NCBI RefSeq assembly: GCF_000515415.1
Contig: NZ_KI911783.1
Span: 4,640,392-4,704,391, forward strand
DNA from: Bradyrhizobium sp. WSM1417
Lineage (GTDB): Bacteria; Pseudomonadota; Alphaproteobacteria; Rhizobiales; Xanthobacteraceae
Direction: 5' to 3'
DNA: 64,000 nt
This document shows, piece after piece, positions 28,296-36,261 of this stretch; position 1 is the stretch's first letter; each line of letters begins with the position of its first letter. Below the pieces are notes generated by a model. It ran no database searches, was not told the DNA's origin, and saw only the letters and a program-made list of their open reading frames with translations. The position numbers were made by a program, and so were the translations under genes.

Positions 28296-29297
28296 ATGTC
28301 GACCCATATTTCAGTCCCGCCGCAAGCATTGCTCGAGCGCATTCTCACGCTGGAGATCGTGCGTGTGACGGAGCGGGCGGCGGTGTCTTCGGCGCGTCTG
28401 CGCGGGCACGGCAACGAAAAGGCGGCCGATCAGGCCGCGGTGGACGCGATGCGGCGCGAGCTCAACAAGCTGCCGATCGAGGGCACCATCGTGATCGGCG
28501 AGGGCGAGCGCGACGAGGCGCCGATGCTCTTCATCGGCGAGAAGGTCGGCATGAACGCCGGCCCGCAAGTCGACATTGCGGTCGATCCGCTCGAAGGCAC
28601 CACGCTGTGCGCCAAGAACATGCCGGGCTCGATTGCCACCATGGCGATGGCCGACGGCGGCACGCTGTTGCACGCCCCCGACGTCTACATGCAGAAGCTC
28701 GCGATCGGTCCCGGCTATGACAAGGGCGTCGTCGAGCTCGATGCGACGCCGGCCGAAAACGTCCGCCGCCTCGCCAAGGCCAAGGGCGTCAAGCCGGACG
28801 GCATCACCGTTCTCGTGCTCGACCGGCCGCGCCATGCCAGCATCATCGAGAGCGTGCGCTCGACCGGCGCCGCCGTGCGCCTCATCACCGACGGCGACGT
28901 CGCCGGCGTGATCCACTGCGCCGACCCCGACAATACCGGCGTCGACATGTATCTCGGCACCGGCGGCGCGCCCGAAGGCGTGCTCGCGGCCGTGGCGCTG
29001 CGCTGTATCGGCGGCCAGATGCAGTGTCGTCTCATCCTCGACTCCGACGAGAAGCGGGAGCGCGCCGCCAAGATGGGCGTCAACGATCCCAAGATGATCT
29101 ACGGGATCGAGGACATGGCGCGCGGCGACTGCCTGTTCGCCGCCACCGGCGTCACCACGGGCTCGCTGCTGTCAGGCGTCAAATTCCGCAAGGACGGCGT
29201 GATCGAGACCGAGACGGTGGTGATGCGTTCCGTCACTGGCACCGTGCGCTACATCAAGGCCGAGCACCGCGAACTGGCGAAGTTCCATTTGGACTAG
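28296..29297 (+). CDS. glpX: Class II fructose-1,6-bisphosphatase (GlpX)
   Basis: A 333-aa sugar-phosphate phosphatase of gluconeogenesis, and in some relatives of the Calvin cycle. Metal and substrate motifs are visible: GEGERDEAPMLFIGEKVG near residue 68 and VDPLEGTTLCAKN near 96. GTGGAPEGVLAAVALRCIGG lies in the C-terminal half. The ATG at 28296 has GAAGGAG upstream. It follows hom in the same direction, an arrangement common in Alphaproteobacteria. Confidence 0.95.
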   Translation: MSTHISVPPQALLERILTLEIVRVTERAAVSSARLRGHGNEKAADQAAVDAMRRELNKLPIEGTIVIGEGERDEAPMLFIGEKVGMNAGPQVDIAVDPLEGTTLCAKNMPGSIATMAMADGGTLLHAPDVYMQKLAIGPGYDKGVVELDATPAENVRRLAKAKGVKPDGITVLVLDRPRHASIIESVRSTGAAVRLITDGDVAGVIHCADPDNTGVDMYLGTGGAPEGVLAAVALRCIGGQMQCRLILDSDEKRERAAKMGVNDPKMIYGIEDMARGDCLFAATGVTTGSLLSGVKFRKDGVIETETVVMRSVTGTVRYIKAEHRELAKFHLD

Positions 29298-29389
29298 TCT
29301 CCGCGACGTCCGCGTGCGTTCGTTCGGCGAATTTTAGCCGGACGTCGTCGCGTACAGCACCAGGATGGACATGATCCATCGCGTGTCCA

Positions 29390-30583
29390 CTAAGGGCTGC
29401 GCGGTGCGGCCGGCATGAACAAGAACGCGTCGCACAAGGTCAGAGCGAGTTGGAGCGCGTCTTGGAGCTGGCGAACTTCCCCAGCCCAAGGCAGCAAGAA
29501 AGACCTCGCTGACGCAATGTCTCCGCTCGATAGCGCGCGGCGCGCATTCGTGTCCGCCTCGGCGTAGGCGTCGGTCGCGAGCATTTTGGACAGCTCCTGC
29601 GACACGCCGCCATCGAGGCTCTCCAGGCGAGTTTCCGAAACGTAGTGATCTGGCCGCAGCTCTATGAGATTTTCGGACTTCGTCGGATCGAAAAGCCCGA
29701 CCTTGCCCAGCATGATCAGAAGCGGGTGATTTCGCGCGAGAGATGACGGAATGATCTGGTAGGTCTTGAGCCTTCCAGCTCGGTCTTGAAGAGAAAAGAA
29801 CGAGATAACCGGCCCGATCCGAAAGCGCGAATTGCGATGGAGCACCGCAACGTGATGATCGACCTCGGAGTCGGCCTCGAACACGGCACCGCTCTTGGGC
29901 CCGGCCTCAATGCCGTTTGCGATCAGGTAGGATGAAAGGCCGGCAACGCGGGCTGTGACGGTGCGTTCATCGAGCCCGTCCACCTCAAATTCGATCTCGC
30001 GTCCGATGAATGCGGATAGTCCGGTCGTGTAGGCCCCAATCGTCTTGCCGCTCACGAAGTGAACAATCTCCATCCACAATCCGAACGGATGATCCGGAAA
30101 CGGCTCGAACGAGCGGCGTGACTGCTCAAGCCACATCTCGGGCGAGCGGCCGACAATGCCGCGCCAGACGACGCCGAGACAGCCGGGAAGTGCTTCGAGC
30201 ACGGCGCCGACAAAGGCGGTCGTAAGGCGCACACTCTCGGCGAACCCAAGCGCTTTCGTTTGGGGATTGTCTTCGGCGGACCCCATTGTCGCGACGACAA
30301 GGTGCGCGCGGTGGCGGCCGGCGGCGTGGAAAGCGTCGGGCCATACCCGGGAGGCCTGCTGCCACAGCCGCTGATCGTAGGGCATGGGTGCGGGCATCAA
30401 GAGGATGGTCATGAGATGATCGCCGACGCGGATGAACATCGGACCGTCGGTATCGTTACTTGGTGCGACTGGGCTGCGGTCCCACCGCAAGCCAGGATGA
30501 CGAACGCGTAACGTCTCGATTAAAGATGCCTCGTCCGGAAGGCGGGCATCCTCAAGCAATATACATGCAACAGGGATGGTCAT
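29390..30583 (-). CDS. DUF4261-domain protein
   Basis: A 397-aa protein with a DUF4261-like core (about residues 115-240: SVRLTTAFVGAVLEALPG, then SPEMWLEQSRR, FGLWMEIVHF and the GREIEFEVDGLD segment). The C-terminal third is a separate region with an Asp/Glu-rich helical end. There is no signal peptide or membrane span. It stands alone between glpX and a dehalogenase gene on the opposite strand. The biochemical function of DUF4261 is not established, so none is offered. Confidence 0.72.
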   Translation of the reverse strand: MTIPVACILLEDARLPDEASLIETLRVRHPGLRWDRSPVAPSNDTDGPMFIRVGDHLMTILLMPAPMPYDQRLWQQASRVWPDAFHAAGRHRAHLVVATMGSAEDNPQTKALGFAESVRLTTAFVGAVLEALPGCLGVVWRGIVGRSPEMWLEQSRRSFEPFPDHPFGLWMEIVHFVSGKTIGAYTTGLSAFIGREIEFEVDGLDERTVTARVAGLSSYLIANGIEAGPKSGAVFEADSEVDHHVAVLHRNSRFRIGPVISFFSLQDRAGRLKTYQIIPSSLARNHPLLIMLGKVGLFDPTKSENLIELRPDHYVSETRLESLDGGVSQELSKMLATDAYAEADTNARRALSSGDIASARSFLLPWAGEVRQLQDALQLALTLCDAFLFMPAAPRSP

Positions 30584-30747
30584 GGCAGATGCGTTTGCGC
30601 TCCGACTGGTTTAGGCGGGCAACTCGCTCGTCTTGGACGTGCTTGGTGTGGCGGACTAGCGCTATTGTTGCATGGAAAGGATCATGCTTTAAAGCCCTTC
30701 ATCTGAGACGAAGCCACCCGGAGCGCGGGCTATCCGCGAAGCCAAGC

Positions 30748-31476
30748 ATGACCACAACATCCGACCTCACCGCCGTCAAAGCCCTGGTGTTCGACGTGTT
30801 CGGCACCGTCGTTGACTGGCGCACCAGCCTGATCACGGACTTCATGTGGTGGGCGAGGGGCCGCGGCATCACTGCCGACTGGACCGCTTTGGTCGACGGC
30901 TGGCGCGGCATGTACATGGCTTCGATGGATGACGTGCGCCAACATCCCGAGCGCGGCTATGTCATGCTCGATGATTTGCATCGCCGCTCGCTGGAAAAAC
31001 TGGTGGCGCAATTTTCGATTCGAGGCCTGACGGACGCCGATCTCGATTACCTCACCAAGGGCTGGCACCGCCTGCACCCGTGGCCCGACAGCGTCGCAGG
31101 CCTGACGCGGTTGAAGACAAAATTCGTGATCTCGCCGCTGTCGAATGGCAATGTCGCGCTGCTCACCAACATGGCGAAGTTCGCAGGGCTTCCCTGGGAC
31201 CTCATCATGTCGGCTGAGCTGTTCGAGCACTACAAGCCCGATCCCGAAACCTATCTCGGCGCCGCGCGCCTGCTCGGCCTCAAGCCGGAAGAGGTGATGA
31301 TGGTCGCCGCCCACAACGGCGATCTCGCCGCCGCGCAGAAGAACGGGCTGAAGACGGCCTTCGTGGCGCGGCCGACTGAATACGGTCCGCTTCAGAAGGT
31401 CGATTTCGAGGCCACCGGCAATTGGGACATCGTCGCCAAGGATTTTGGCGGGATCGCCGACAAGCTCGGGTGTTAG
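30748..31476 (+). CDS. HAD-superfamily (S)-2-haloacid dehalogenase-type hydrolase
   Basis: A 242-aa HAD hydrolase. The nucleophile Asp lies in ALVFDVFGTVVDW, the Ser/Asn motif in ISPLSNGN, and the catalytic Lys in EHYKPDPETYLGAARLLG. The final motif is MVAAHNGDLAAAQ, where the usual Asp-Asp is replaced by His-Asn, as in type II 2-haloacid dehalogenases. Many such proteins act on other substrates, so dehalogenation is a family-level call. The ATG at 30748 begins the conserved domain. Confidence 0.85.
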   Translation: MTTTSDLTAVKALVFDVFGTVVDWRTSLITDFMWWARGRGITADWTALVDGWRGMYMASMDDVRQHPERGYVMLDDLHRRSLEKLVAQFSIRGLTDADLDYLTKGWHRLHPWPDSVAGLTRLKTKFVISPLSNGNVALLTNMAKFAGLPWDLIMSAELFEHYKPDPETYLGAARLLGLKPEEVMMVAAHNGDLAAAQKNGLKTAFVARPTEYGPLQKVDFEATGNWDIVAKDFGGIADKLGC

Positions 31477-31506
31477 AGCAGCTGCGACTTTGCAGAGCGC
31501 CAAGGC

Positions 31507-33327
31507 TCAGCGTCGCAGCACGTTCCACGGGGCGAAGGCGTTGTTGACGCCCTCGAGCGCCGGTCCGAGTTGCGGCACATGCCGCAGCAGCACCGATTTC
31601 ATTCCGTTATTGTGGATCCAGTCCAGACCGAAATTGGTGTAGACTTCCGCCCGGTAGTCATCGGTGAAGAACCGGTCGCTCTTGAGGCGCCGCGATGCCA
31701 TCAGGATGAAAATGCGGAAGGCGGTATCGCTGAAGCCGAAACCGTCCGGCAGGTCCTCGGCCAATAGTCCGACCATCAGATCAACGCGATCGACGTCGCC
31801 CTTGTAGATCGCGCGCATCTTCCCGGCCGCGCCGGGGATGCTGGTGATTTCCTCGAACGTCTTGACCCGCTTTTTGCCGACCAGTTCGCGGAACCGATTG
31901 TAGCGCGGCACGCCGCGCTCGCGATCACGCATGATGTCGATCGCTGCCACGTCGAGCAGCGGCTGGTCGTCTTTCGTGAACCGGCGCAGAAAGTTGGGAT
32001 AATTGTGGAGGCGAATGGCGCCGGGATGAGCGGTGCCGAACGAGTACAGCAGGTCGACGAAGCCGTGAGTCTGCATGAACTCCCGGGAGGCGCGCCCCTG
32101 CATATTGACCAAGTCGCTAGGGGTAATCTCTGTGCTATCGAGCCGCCGTACATCCATCGTTTCGGGGATCAGCGGGTGCAGGCGGTAGACAGCGGTGAAT
32201 TCCTCGGTCATCGCGTAGGGCGCGCTGTGCTGATCCGTCGGAGAGCCGATGATGCCAAAGGCGGCTTCGCTGTTCTTGCCGAGCACGGCGCGCAGCACCC
32301 GGCACGGGATCCCCGACCAGTTGGCGTGCATGCTGAAATCCAGTGCGGGATGGCCGAGGATGCCTGGCGTCCATTCGATGGTGTGGATCTTGGCGATCAG
32401 GGCCGCGTTGATCAGGCGAGCGCGCTGGAATAGCTCCTGGTCCTTCCAGGTCGGATACCGCGCCTTCAAGCCGTCGCAGATGACATTGTGCTCGCGTGCG
32501 AAGAGGTTGTGCAGCAGGCTGAGCCCCACCCACCAATTGTCGTTGAAGCCGGTGAGATCGGCGCCCGGATGCACCGGATCGGCTGGAAGCATCCCATCAT
32601 TGCCGACTGCGATCTTCCCATCTGCCCGCGAACGGATCTGCATCTGCCTCGCGCGGTCGTTGCCGTAGATCTGTCCGGCATCCCACCAGTGCGAGTTGAG
32701 ATTGCGGAACGTGGGGGTCGCGCCGAGCCATGGTTCACGTGGCGTCTCGTCGCAAACGGTCCGACGGATCTTCATGCAGCCGTCGATCCGCTCATCCGCA
32801 GGCCATTCGTCGTGTGGCTTCAGCGGAATTTTGAACTCGTTTCCCGACTTAGGGGCCCCATGGCTGAACCAATTATGGGTTTCGAACTGGATCCAGGCGG
32901 CGGCCAGCAGATTGAGGCTGGTCGCGGGAATGAATTCGTGGCGCGCCAGCAATTCCTCCGAGATCACGCGCGGATTGGGTTCGAGCAGGTCGTCCAGGCG
33001 GTCCGGCACGCATTCGGGCAGCGCGAAATTGCGTCCGAACCGGGCGCCAGCCATCCCCATGCGCGGATGGTCGAGGCTGTTGAACGAGCCGTCGGCGGAA
33101 CGCCAGCGGTCATTGCCCGTGCTCCAGCGAGGCGATGTCGTGCCGTAGCCGGTATGGTGCAGATTGTGCTCCCGCAGCCGATCGCGGAACGCCGAAAGAT
33201 TGGCAGCTCCGAGCAGCCTCGGCAGTTTGTCCCATCTGACAAAGAAGTTGATGGCCCGATAGACAACATCCGGGACCCATTGGAGCAGGCCACGATGGAA
33301 GACAAAACCATCGTTCTCGCGGGACAT
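31507..33327 (-). CDS. Heme peroxidase family, fatty-acid alpha-dioxygenase homologue
   Basis: A 606-aa heme enzyme that resembles plant fatty-acid alpha-dioxygenases, which add O2 at the alpha carbon of fatty acids, and more distantly cyclooxygenases. Visible features are a distal heme His at H151 in WIQFETHNWFSH, a HWWDAGQIYGND segment, the motif EEFTAVYRLHPLIPE with radical Tyr Y381 and proximal His H384, and MASRRLKSDRFFTDDY near the C-terminus. The frame opens at 33339 (TTG), but ATG 33327 has GGGAG upstream. There is no signal peptide. It stands alone, convergent with the HAD gene. Confidence 0.85.
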   Translation of the reverse strand: MSRENDGFVFHRGLLQWVPDVVYRAINFFVRWDKLPRLLGAANLSAFRDRLREHNLHHTGYGTTSPRWSTGNDRWRSADGSFNSLDHPRMGMAGARFGRNFALPECVPDRLDDLLEPNPRVISEELLARHEFIPATSLNLLAAAWIQFETHNWFSHGAPKSGNEFKIPLKPHDEWPADERIDGCMKIRRTVCDETPREPWLGATPTFRNLNSHWWDAGQIYGNDRARQMQIRSRADGKIAVGNDGMLPADPVHPGADLTGFNDNWWVGLSLLHNLFAREHNVICDGLKARYPTWKDQELFQRARLINAALIAKIHTIEWTPGILGHPALDFSMHANWSGIPCRVLRAVLGKNSEAAFGIIGSPTDQHSAPYAMTEEFTAVYRLHPLIPETMDVRRLDSTEITPSDLVNMQGRASREFMQTHGFVDLLYSFGTAHPGAIRLHNYPNFLRRFTKDDQPLLDVAAIDIMRDRERGVPRYNRFRELVGKKRVKTFEEITSIPGAAGKMRAIYKGDVDRVDLMVGLLAEDLPDGFGFSDTAFRIFILMASRRLKSDRFFTDDYRAEVYTNFGLDWIHNNGMKSVLLRHVPQLGPALEGVNNAFAPWNVLRR

Positions 33328-33518
33328 TGACGCTCCCAAACAAATTCACGTCAATAAATTCGATTTGCAATTAGTAGATGTAGTTCAATAGCACCAAAAT
33401 GTCCGCTTGCCAACGCCGCCGGAGACATTGCGGATTGTAGTTGCTTGCCGGTCAGCCGGACAGCGGTGATCGTTCGGGCGGTCCGGGCGGCGCGTACGCC
33501 ACCCGGACCTGATCCGAC

Positions 33519-34490
33519 CTACAACGTCATCTGCATCGGTTCGGGATAATAATGAAATCCTTCGCCGGCCTTGGCAACGTGACCATAGCCCGGCCATGCG
33601 AAGTGATAGGACATCACGGGCGTCTTATTCGCCGCAAGCATGGTCAGCAGCTTGACGCGCGACTCGGCCGCCTGCTTGGGATCGGTGTCGTAGGAGAATT
33701 CCATCCGCGGCCGCTCGAGCAGCAGGACGGGATGGTGCGAGAGGTCGCCCATGAAGGCGAAGGACTTGCCGGCCGACGAGACCATGAAGATGGTATGGCC
33801 GACGGTGTGACCGGGCGCTGCGATCGCCTGAACGCCGGGCAGGAATTCCTGGCCATCCTTGAAGAACACGATGCGGTCGCGCACCGGCAGCAGGTTCTTG
33901 CGGGCGTGAACGACGAAATCCTTGGCCGCGCTGCCGAGCTTGCCTTCGTCGGTCCAGAAGTCGAAATCGGTCTGCGAGATGTAGATCTGCGCGTTCGGAA
34001 ACAGCGGCTTGCCGCCGTCGTCCACGATGCCGCCGATGTGGTCGATATGGGCATGCGAGCAGACCACGGCGTCGATGTCGCCGGGCTTGATGCCGGCCTC
34101 GGTCATGCTCTTCTGCTGCCGGCCCGTGCTGGCGCCGAACATCTTGGATGAGCCCATGCCGGTATCGAACAGGATGAGCTTGTCGCCGGTGTTGACGATC
34201 GGCGAGTTCTGCTCGAGCACGACATTGTCCGGCGACAGGAAATTGTCGACGAGCATCTTCTTCACCTCTTCCTTGGGAACGCCGGTGAAGGTCCCGGAGG
34301 GGTCGCCGAGCGGAAGCGGTCCGTCGGACACGATGGTGACTTCGGCATCACCGAGAACGAAGCGGTGCCAGTAGGGCGTCTGGGTGCCGAGCTTGGGAGC
34401 GCGCGCCATCGCGCTGCCGCCGAGCATTGCGCTGGCACCAAGGCCAGCCCCGAGGGTCAACAAGGACCGACGTGAGACATCGATTGTCAT
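33519..34490 (-). CDS. Tat-exported MBL-fold metallo-hydrolase
   Basis: A 323-aa metallo-beta-lactamase-fold protein. The N-terminus carries a twin-arginine signal (SRRSLLTLGAGLG) ending near residue 30, so export folded to the periplasm is expected. The zinc-binding motif is SHAHIDHIGG near residue 145, with further ligands in APGHTVGHT and FMGDLSHHP. Relatives include quorum-quenching lactonases and other hydrolases; the substrate is unknown. Short direct repeats lie upstream at 34513-34534 and 34599-34618. Confidence 0.88.
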   Translation of the reverse strand: MTIDVSRRSLLTLGAGLGASAMLGGSAMARAPKLGTQTPYWHRFVLGDAEVTIVSDGPLPLGDPSGTFTGVPKEEVKKMLVDNFLSPDNVVLEQNSPIVNTGDKLILFDTGMGSSKMFGASTGRQQKSMTEAGIKPGDIDAVVCSHAHIDHIGGIVDDGGKPLFPNAQIYISQTDFDFWTDEGKLGSAAKDFVVHARKNLLPVRDRIVFFKDGQEFLPGVQAIAAPGHTVGHTIFMVSSAGKSFAFMGDLSHHPVLLLERPRMEFSYDTDPKQAAESRVKLLTMLAANKTPVMSYHFAWPGYGHVAKAGEGFHYYPEPMQMTL

Positions 34491-34512
34491 GCGTTTCCTC
34501 CGCTTTTGTCTT

Positions 34513-34534
34513 TTGTTTGCGCAATTGTTTGCGC
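34513..34534. repeat. Tandem 10-bp direct repeat upstream of the MBL-fold gene
   Basis: TTGTTTGCGC occurs twice with 12-base periodicity, starting 23 bases before the MBL start codon. A second direct pair GATTGTGTC occurs at 34599-34607 and 34610-34618. These could be operator half sites, but no regulator is identified. Confidence 0.35.
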
Positions 34535-34675
34535 CTTACTTTCGGCCTCGGCCGATCGCCTCGCGTCAGCACGATCCGTACGGCTGAATGCAATCAATGA
34601 TTGTGTCGCGATTGTGTCTCTTGACCGCGCGTTGTAGCGGGACTGCAAGTTTCTTTCTGCGCCGCGAATACCGTC

Positions 34676-35356
34676 TCACGCAATCCGCGGCACCAGGTCA
34701 CTGCCTTCCGTTTCGGCAAAGCCCGCCTGCAAAACCTCTTCCCGCTTGTGGCGTAGATGCGCGCGCAGGATATGGGCGAGGCCGACGCCGTCGCGCCTCT
34801 GCAGGGCATTCAGGATGGCATCGTGCTCCTTCACGGCGACGGCCCAGCGCTCGGGCGTCATCGGCGTGACATAACGCGCGCGCCGGATGCGCGCGGTCAC
34901 GGACGCATACAACCCCGCGAGCACCGGGTTTCCGGCCGCAGCGACGATGCCTTCGTGAATGGCGCGGTTGCCGCGATAGTACTGGATCAGGTCGCCGTCA
35001 CGATAATGCCGCACCATGTCCGCGTGCGCGTCGGCGATCGAGGCGATCTCGGCATCGGTGATGCGCTCGCAGGCGAGTTCGCCGGCGAGCGCCTCGAGAC
35101 CCTGGCAGACCTCGAACAGGTCGCGCATATCCTTGTCGGTCAGTTTTGCCGCGCGCGAGCCACGGTGGGGCAGGAGCTGCACGAGTCCTTCGGCGGCGAG
35201 CACCTTGAGCGCCTCGCGTAGCGGCGTGCGCGATATCTGCAGGCGCTCGCACAGCTCGCGCTCGGGAATCCGCGCGCCCGGCGGGATTTCGCCGTCGAGC
35301 AGGATGGCCCGGATGCGGCCGACGACTTCCTCATGCAGCATGGGTCTGAAGTCCAT
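34676..35356 (-). CDS. GntR-family (FCD domain) transcriptional regulator
   Basis: A 226-aa regulator. The N-terminal winged helix-turn-helix shows IPERELCERLQISRTPLREALKVLAAEGLV, and the C-terminal helical FCD domain holds metal and ligand-binding His/Asp residues (NRAIHEGIV and others). ATG 35356 was chosen because the family motif begins just after it; there is no clear ribosome site. A TTG-N4-CAA site lies right before the start. It faces the catabolic operon at 35458, so it probably represses that operon and itself. Confidence 0.88.
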   Translation of the reverse strand: MDFRPMLHEEVVGRIRAILLDGEIPPGARIPERELCERLQISRTPLREALKVLAAEGLVQLLPHRGSRAAKLTDKDMRDLFEVCQGLEALAGELACERITDAEIASIADAHADMVRHYRDGDLIQYYRGNRAIHEGIVAAAGNPVLAGLYASVTARIRRARYVTPMTPERWAVAVKEHDAILNALQRRDGVGLAHILRAHLRHKREEVLQAGFAETEGSDLVPRIA

Positions 35357-35370
35357 TTGAATGCAAAAAT
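35356..35370. promoter_or_regulatory. Putative GntR operator site 1
   Basis: TTGAATGCAA (35357-35366), a TTG-N4-CAA dyad flanked by T and A runs, touches the gntR start codon. The same site, inverted, occurs at 35419-35428. TTG-N4-CAA-like dyads are plausible for FCD-type GntR regulators. Confidence 0.5.
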
Positions 35371-35415
35371 GAAGATATATGCCGACTGAGGCAAGTTCCA
35401 GCTTGTAAATCGACA

Positions 35416-35431
35416 ATTTTGCATTCAAAAA
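35416..35431. promoter_or_regulatory. Putative GntR operator site 2
   Basis: ATTTTGCATTCAAA is the reverse complement of site 1, centred 62 bases away and about 30 bases before the crotonase start codon. The pair frames the divergent promoter region. Confidence 0.5.
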
Positions 35432-35457
35432 TGTAAAAAACAGAAGGACATGAGGAA

Positions 35458-36252
35458 ATGGACCAGCAGGTGGAGACGCCAGACCTCGTTTTCGAGCGTC
35501 AGGACGGTATCGGGCGGATCACCTTCAACCGTCCGCAGGCCCGCAACGCCTTCACCTTCGCGATGTACGAGCGGCTTGCCGCGATCTGCGAGGAGATCAA
35601 CGACGATCACGCGATCAAGGTGCTGGTGCTGCGCGGGGCCGGCGACAAGGCGTTTGCCGCGGGCACGGACATCAATCAGTTCCGCGATTTCAAGTCGCCG
35701 CAGGACGCGATCGACTACGAGAACCGCATCGATCGGGTGCTGACCACGCTCGAGCAGTGCCGCGTGCCGACGATCGCGGCGATCAACGGGTTCTGCACCG
35801 GCGGCGGCGCGGGCATTGCCGCGGCCTGTGATCTCCGCATCGGCACCCAAACCGCGAAAATCGGCTTTCCCATTGCCCGCACGCTCGGCAATTGCCTGTC
35901 GATGTCCAACGTCAGTCGTCTCACCGCGCTGATCGGCGCTGCCCGCGTCAAGGATCTGATCTTCACCGCCCGCCTCGTCGACGCCACGGAGGCCGCCAGT
36001 GTCGGACTGCTCGGCGAGGTCGTCGAGGATCTCGCCGCGCTCGACCGGCGCGCCGACGAGGTCGCCCGGCTCCTGGCTAGCCACGCGCCGCTGACGCTGA
36101 ATGCGACCAAGCAGGCCGTGGCGCGCCTGCAAAGGCGGCTGACGCCGGACGAGGGCGAGGACCTCATCCTGATGTGCTACACGAGCCAGGATTTTCGCGA
36201 AGGGCTCGATGCTTTCCTCACGAAGCGCGCGCCGCAATGGCGCGGCCAATAG
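35458..36252 (+). CDS. Enoyl-CoA hydratase/isomerase family protein (crotonase fold)
   Basis: A 264-aa crotonase-fold protein, first gene of the catabolic operon. The CoA-binding and oxyanion motifs are AAGTDINQF near residue 65 and NGFCTGGGAGIAAACD near residue 105. The two catalytic Glu positions of true hydratases appear to be replaced (AGI where EL is usual, and FPIART where QPEI is usual), so plain enoyl-CoA hydration is doubtful. It might instead act as an isomerase, racemase or C-C hydrolase. The start is ATG 35458 with TGAGGAA upstream. Confidence 0.85.
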   Translation: MDQQVETPDLVFERQDGIGRITFNRPQARNAFTFAMYERLAAICEEINDDHAIKVLVLRGAGDKAFAAGTDINQFRDFKSPQDAIDYENRIDRVLTTLEQCRVPTIAAINGFCTGGGAGIAAACDLRIGTQTAKIGFPIARTLGNCLSMSNVSRLTALIGAARVKDLIFTARLVDATEAASVGLLGEVVEDLAALDRRADEVARLLASHAPLTLNATKQAVARLQRRLTPDEGEDLILMCYTSQDFREGLDAFLTKRAPQWRGQ

Positions 36253-36261
36253 GAGGCCCCG

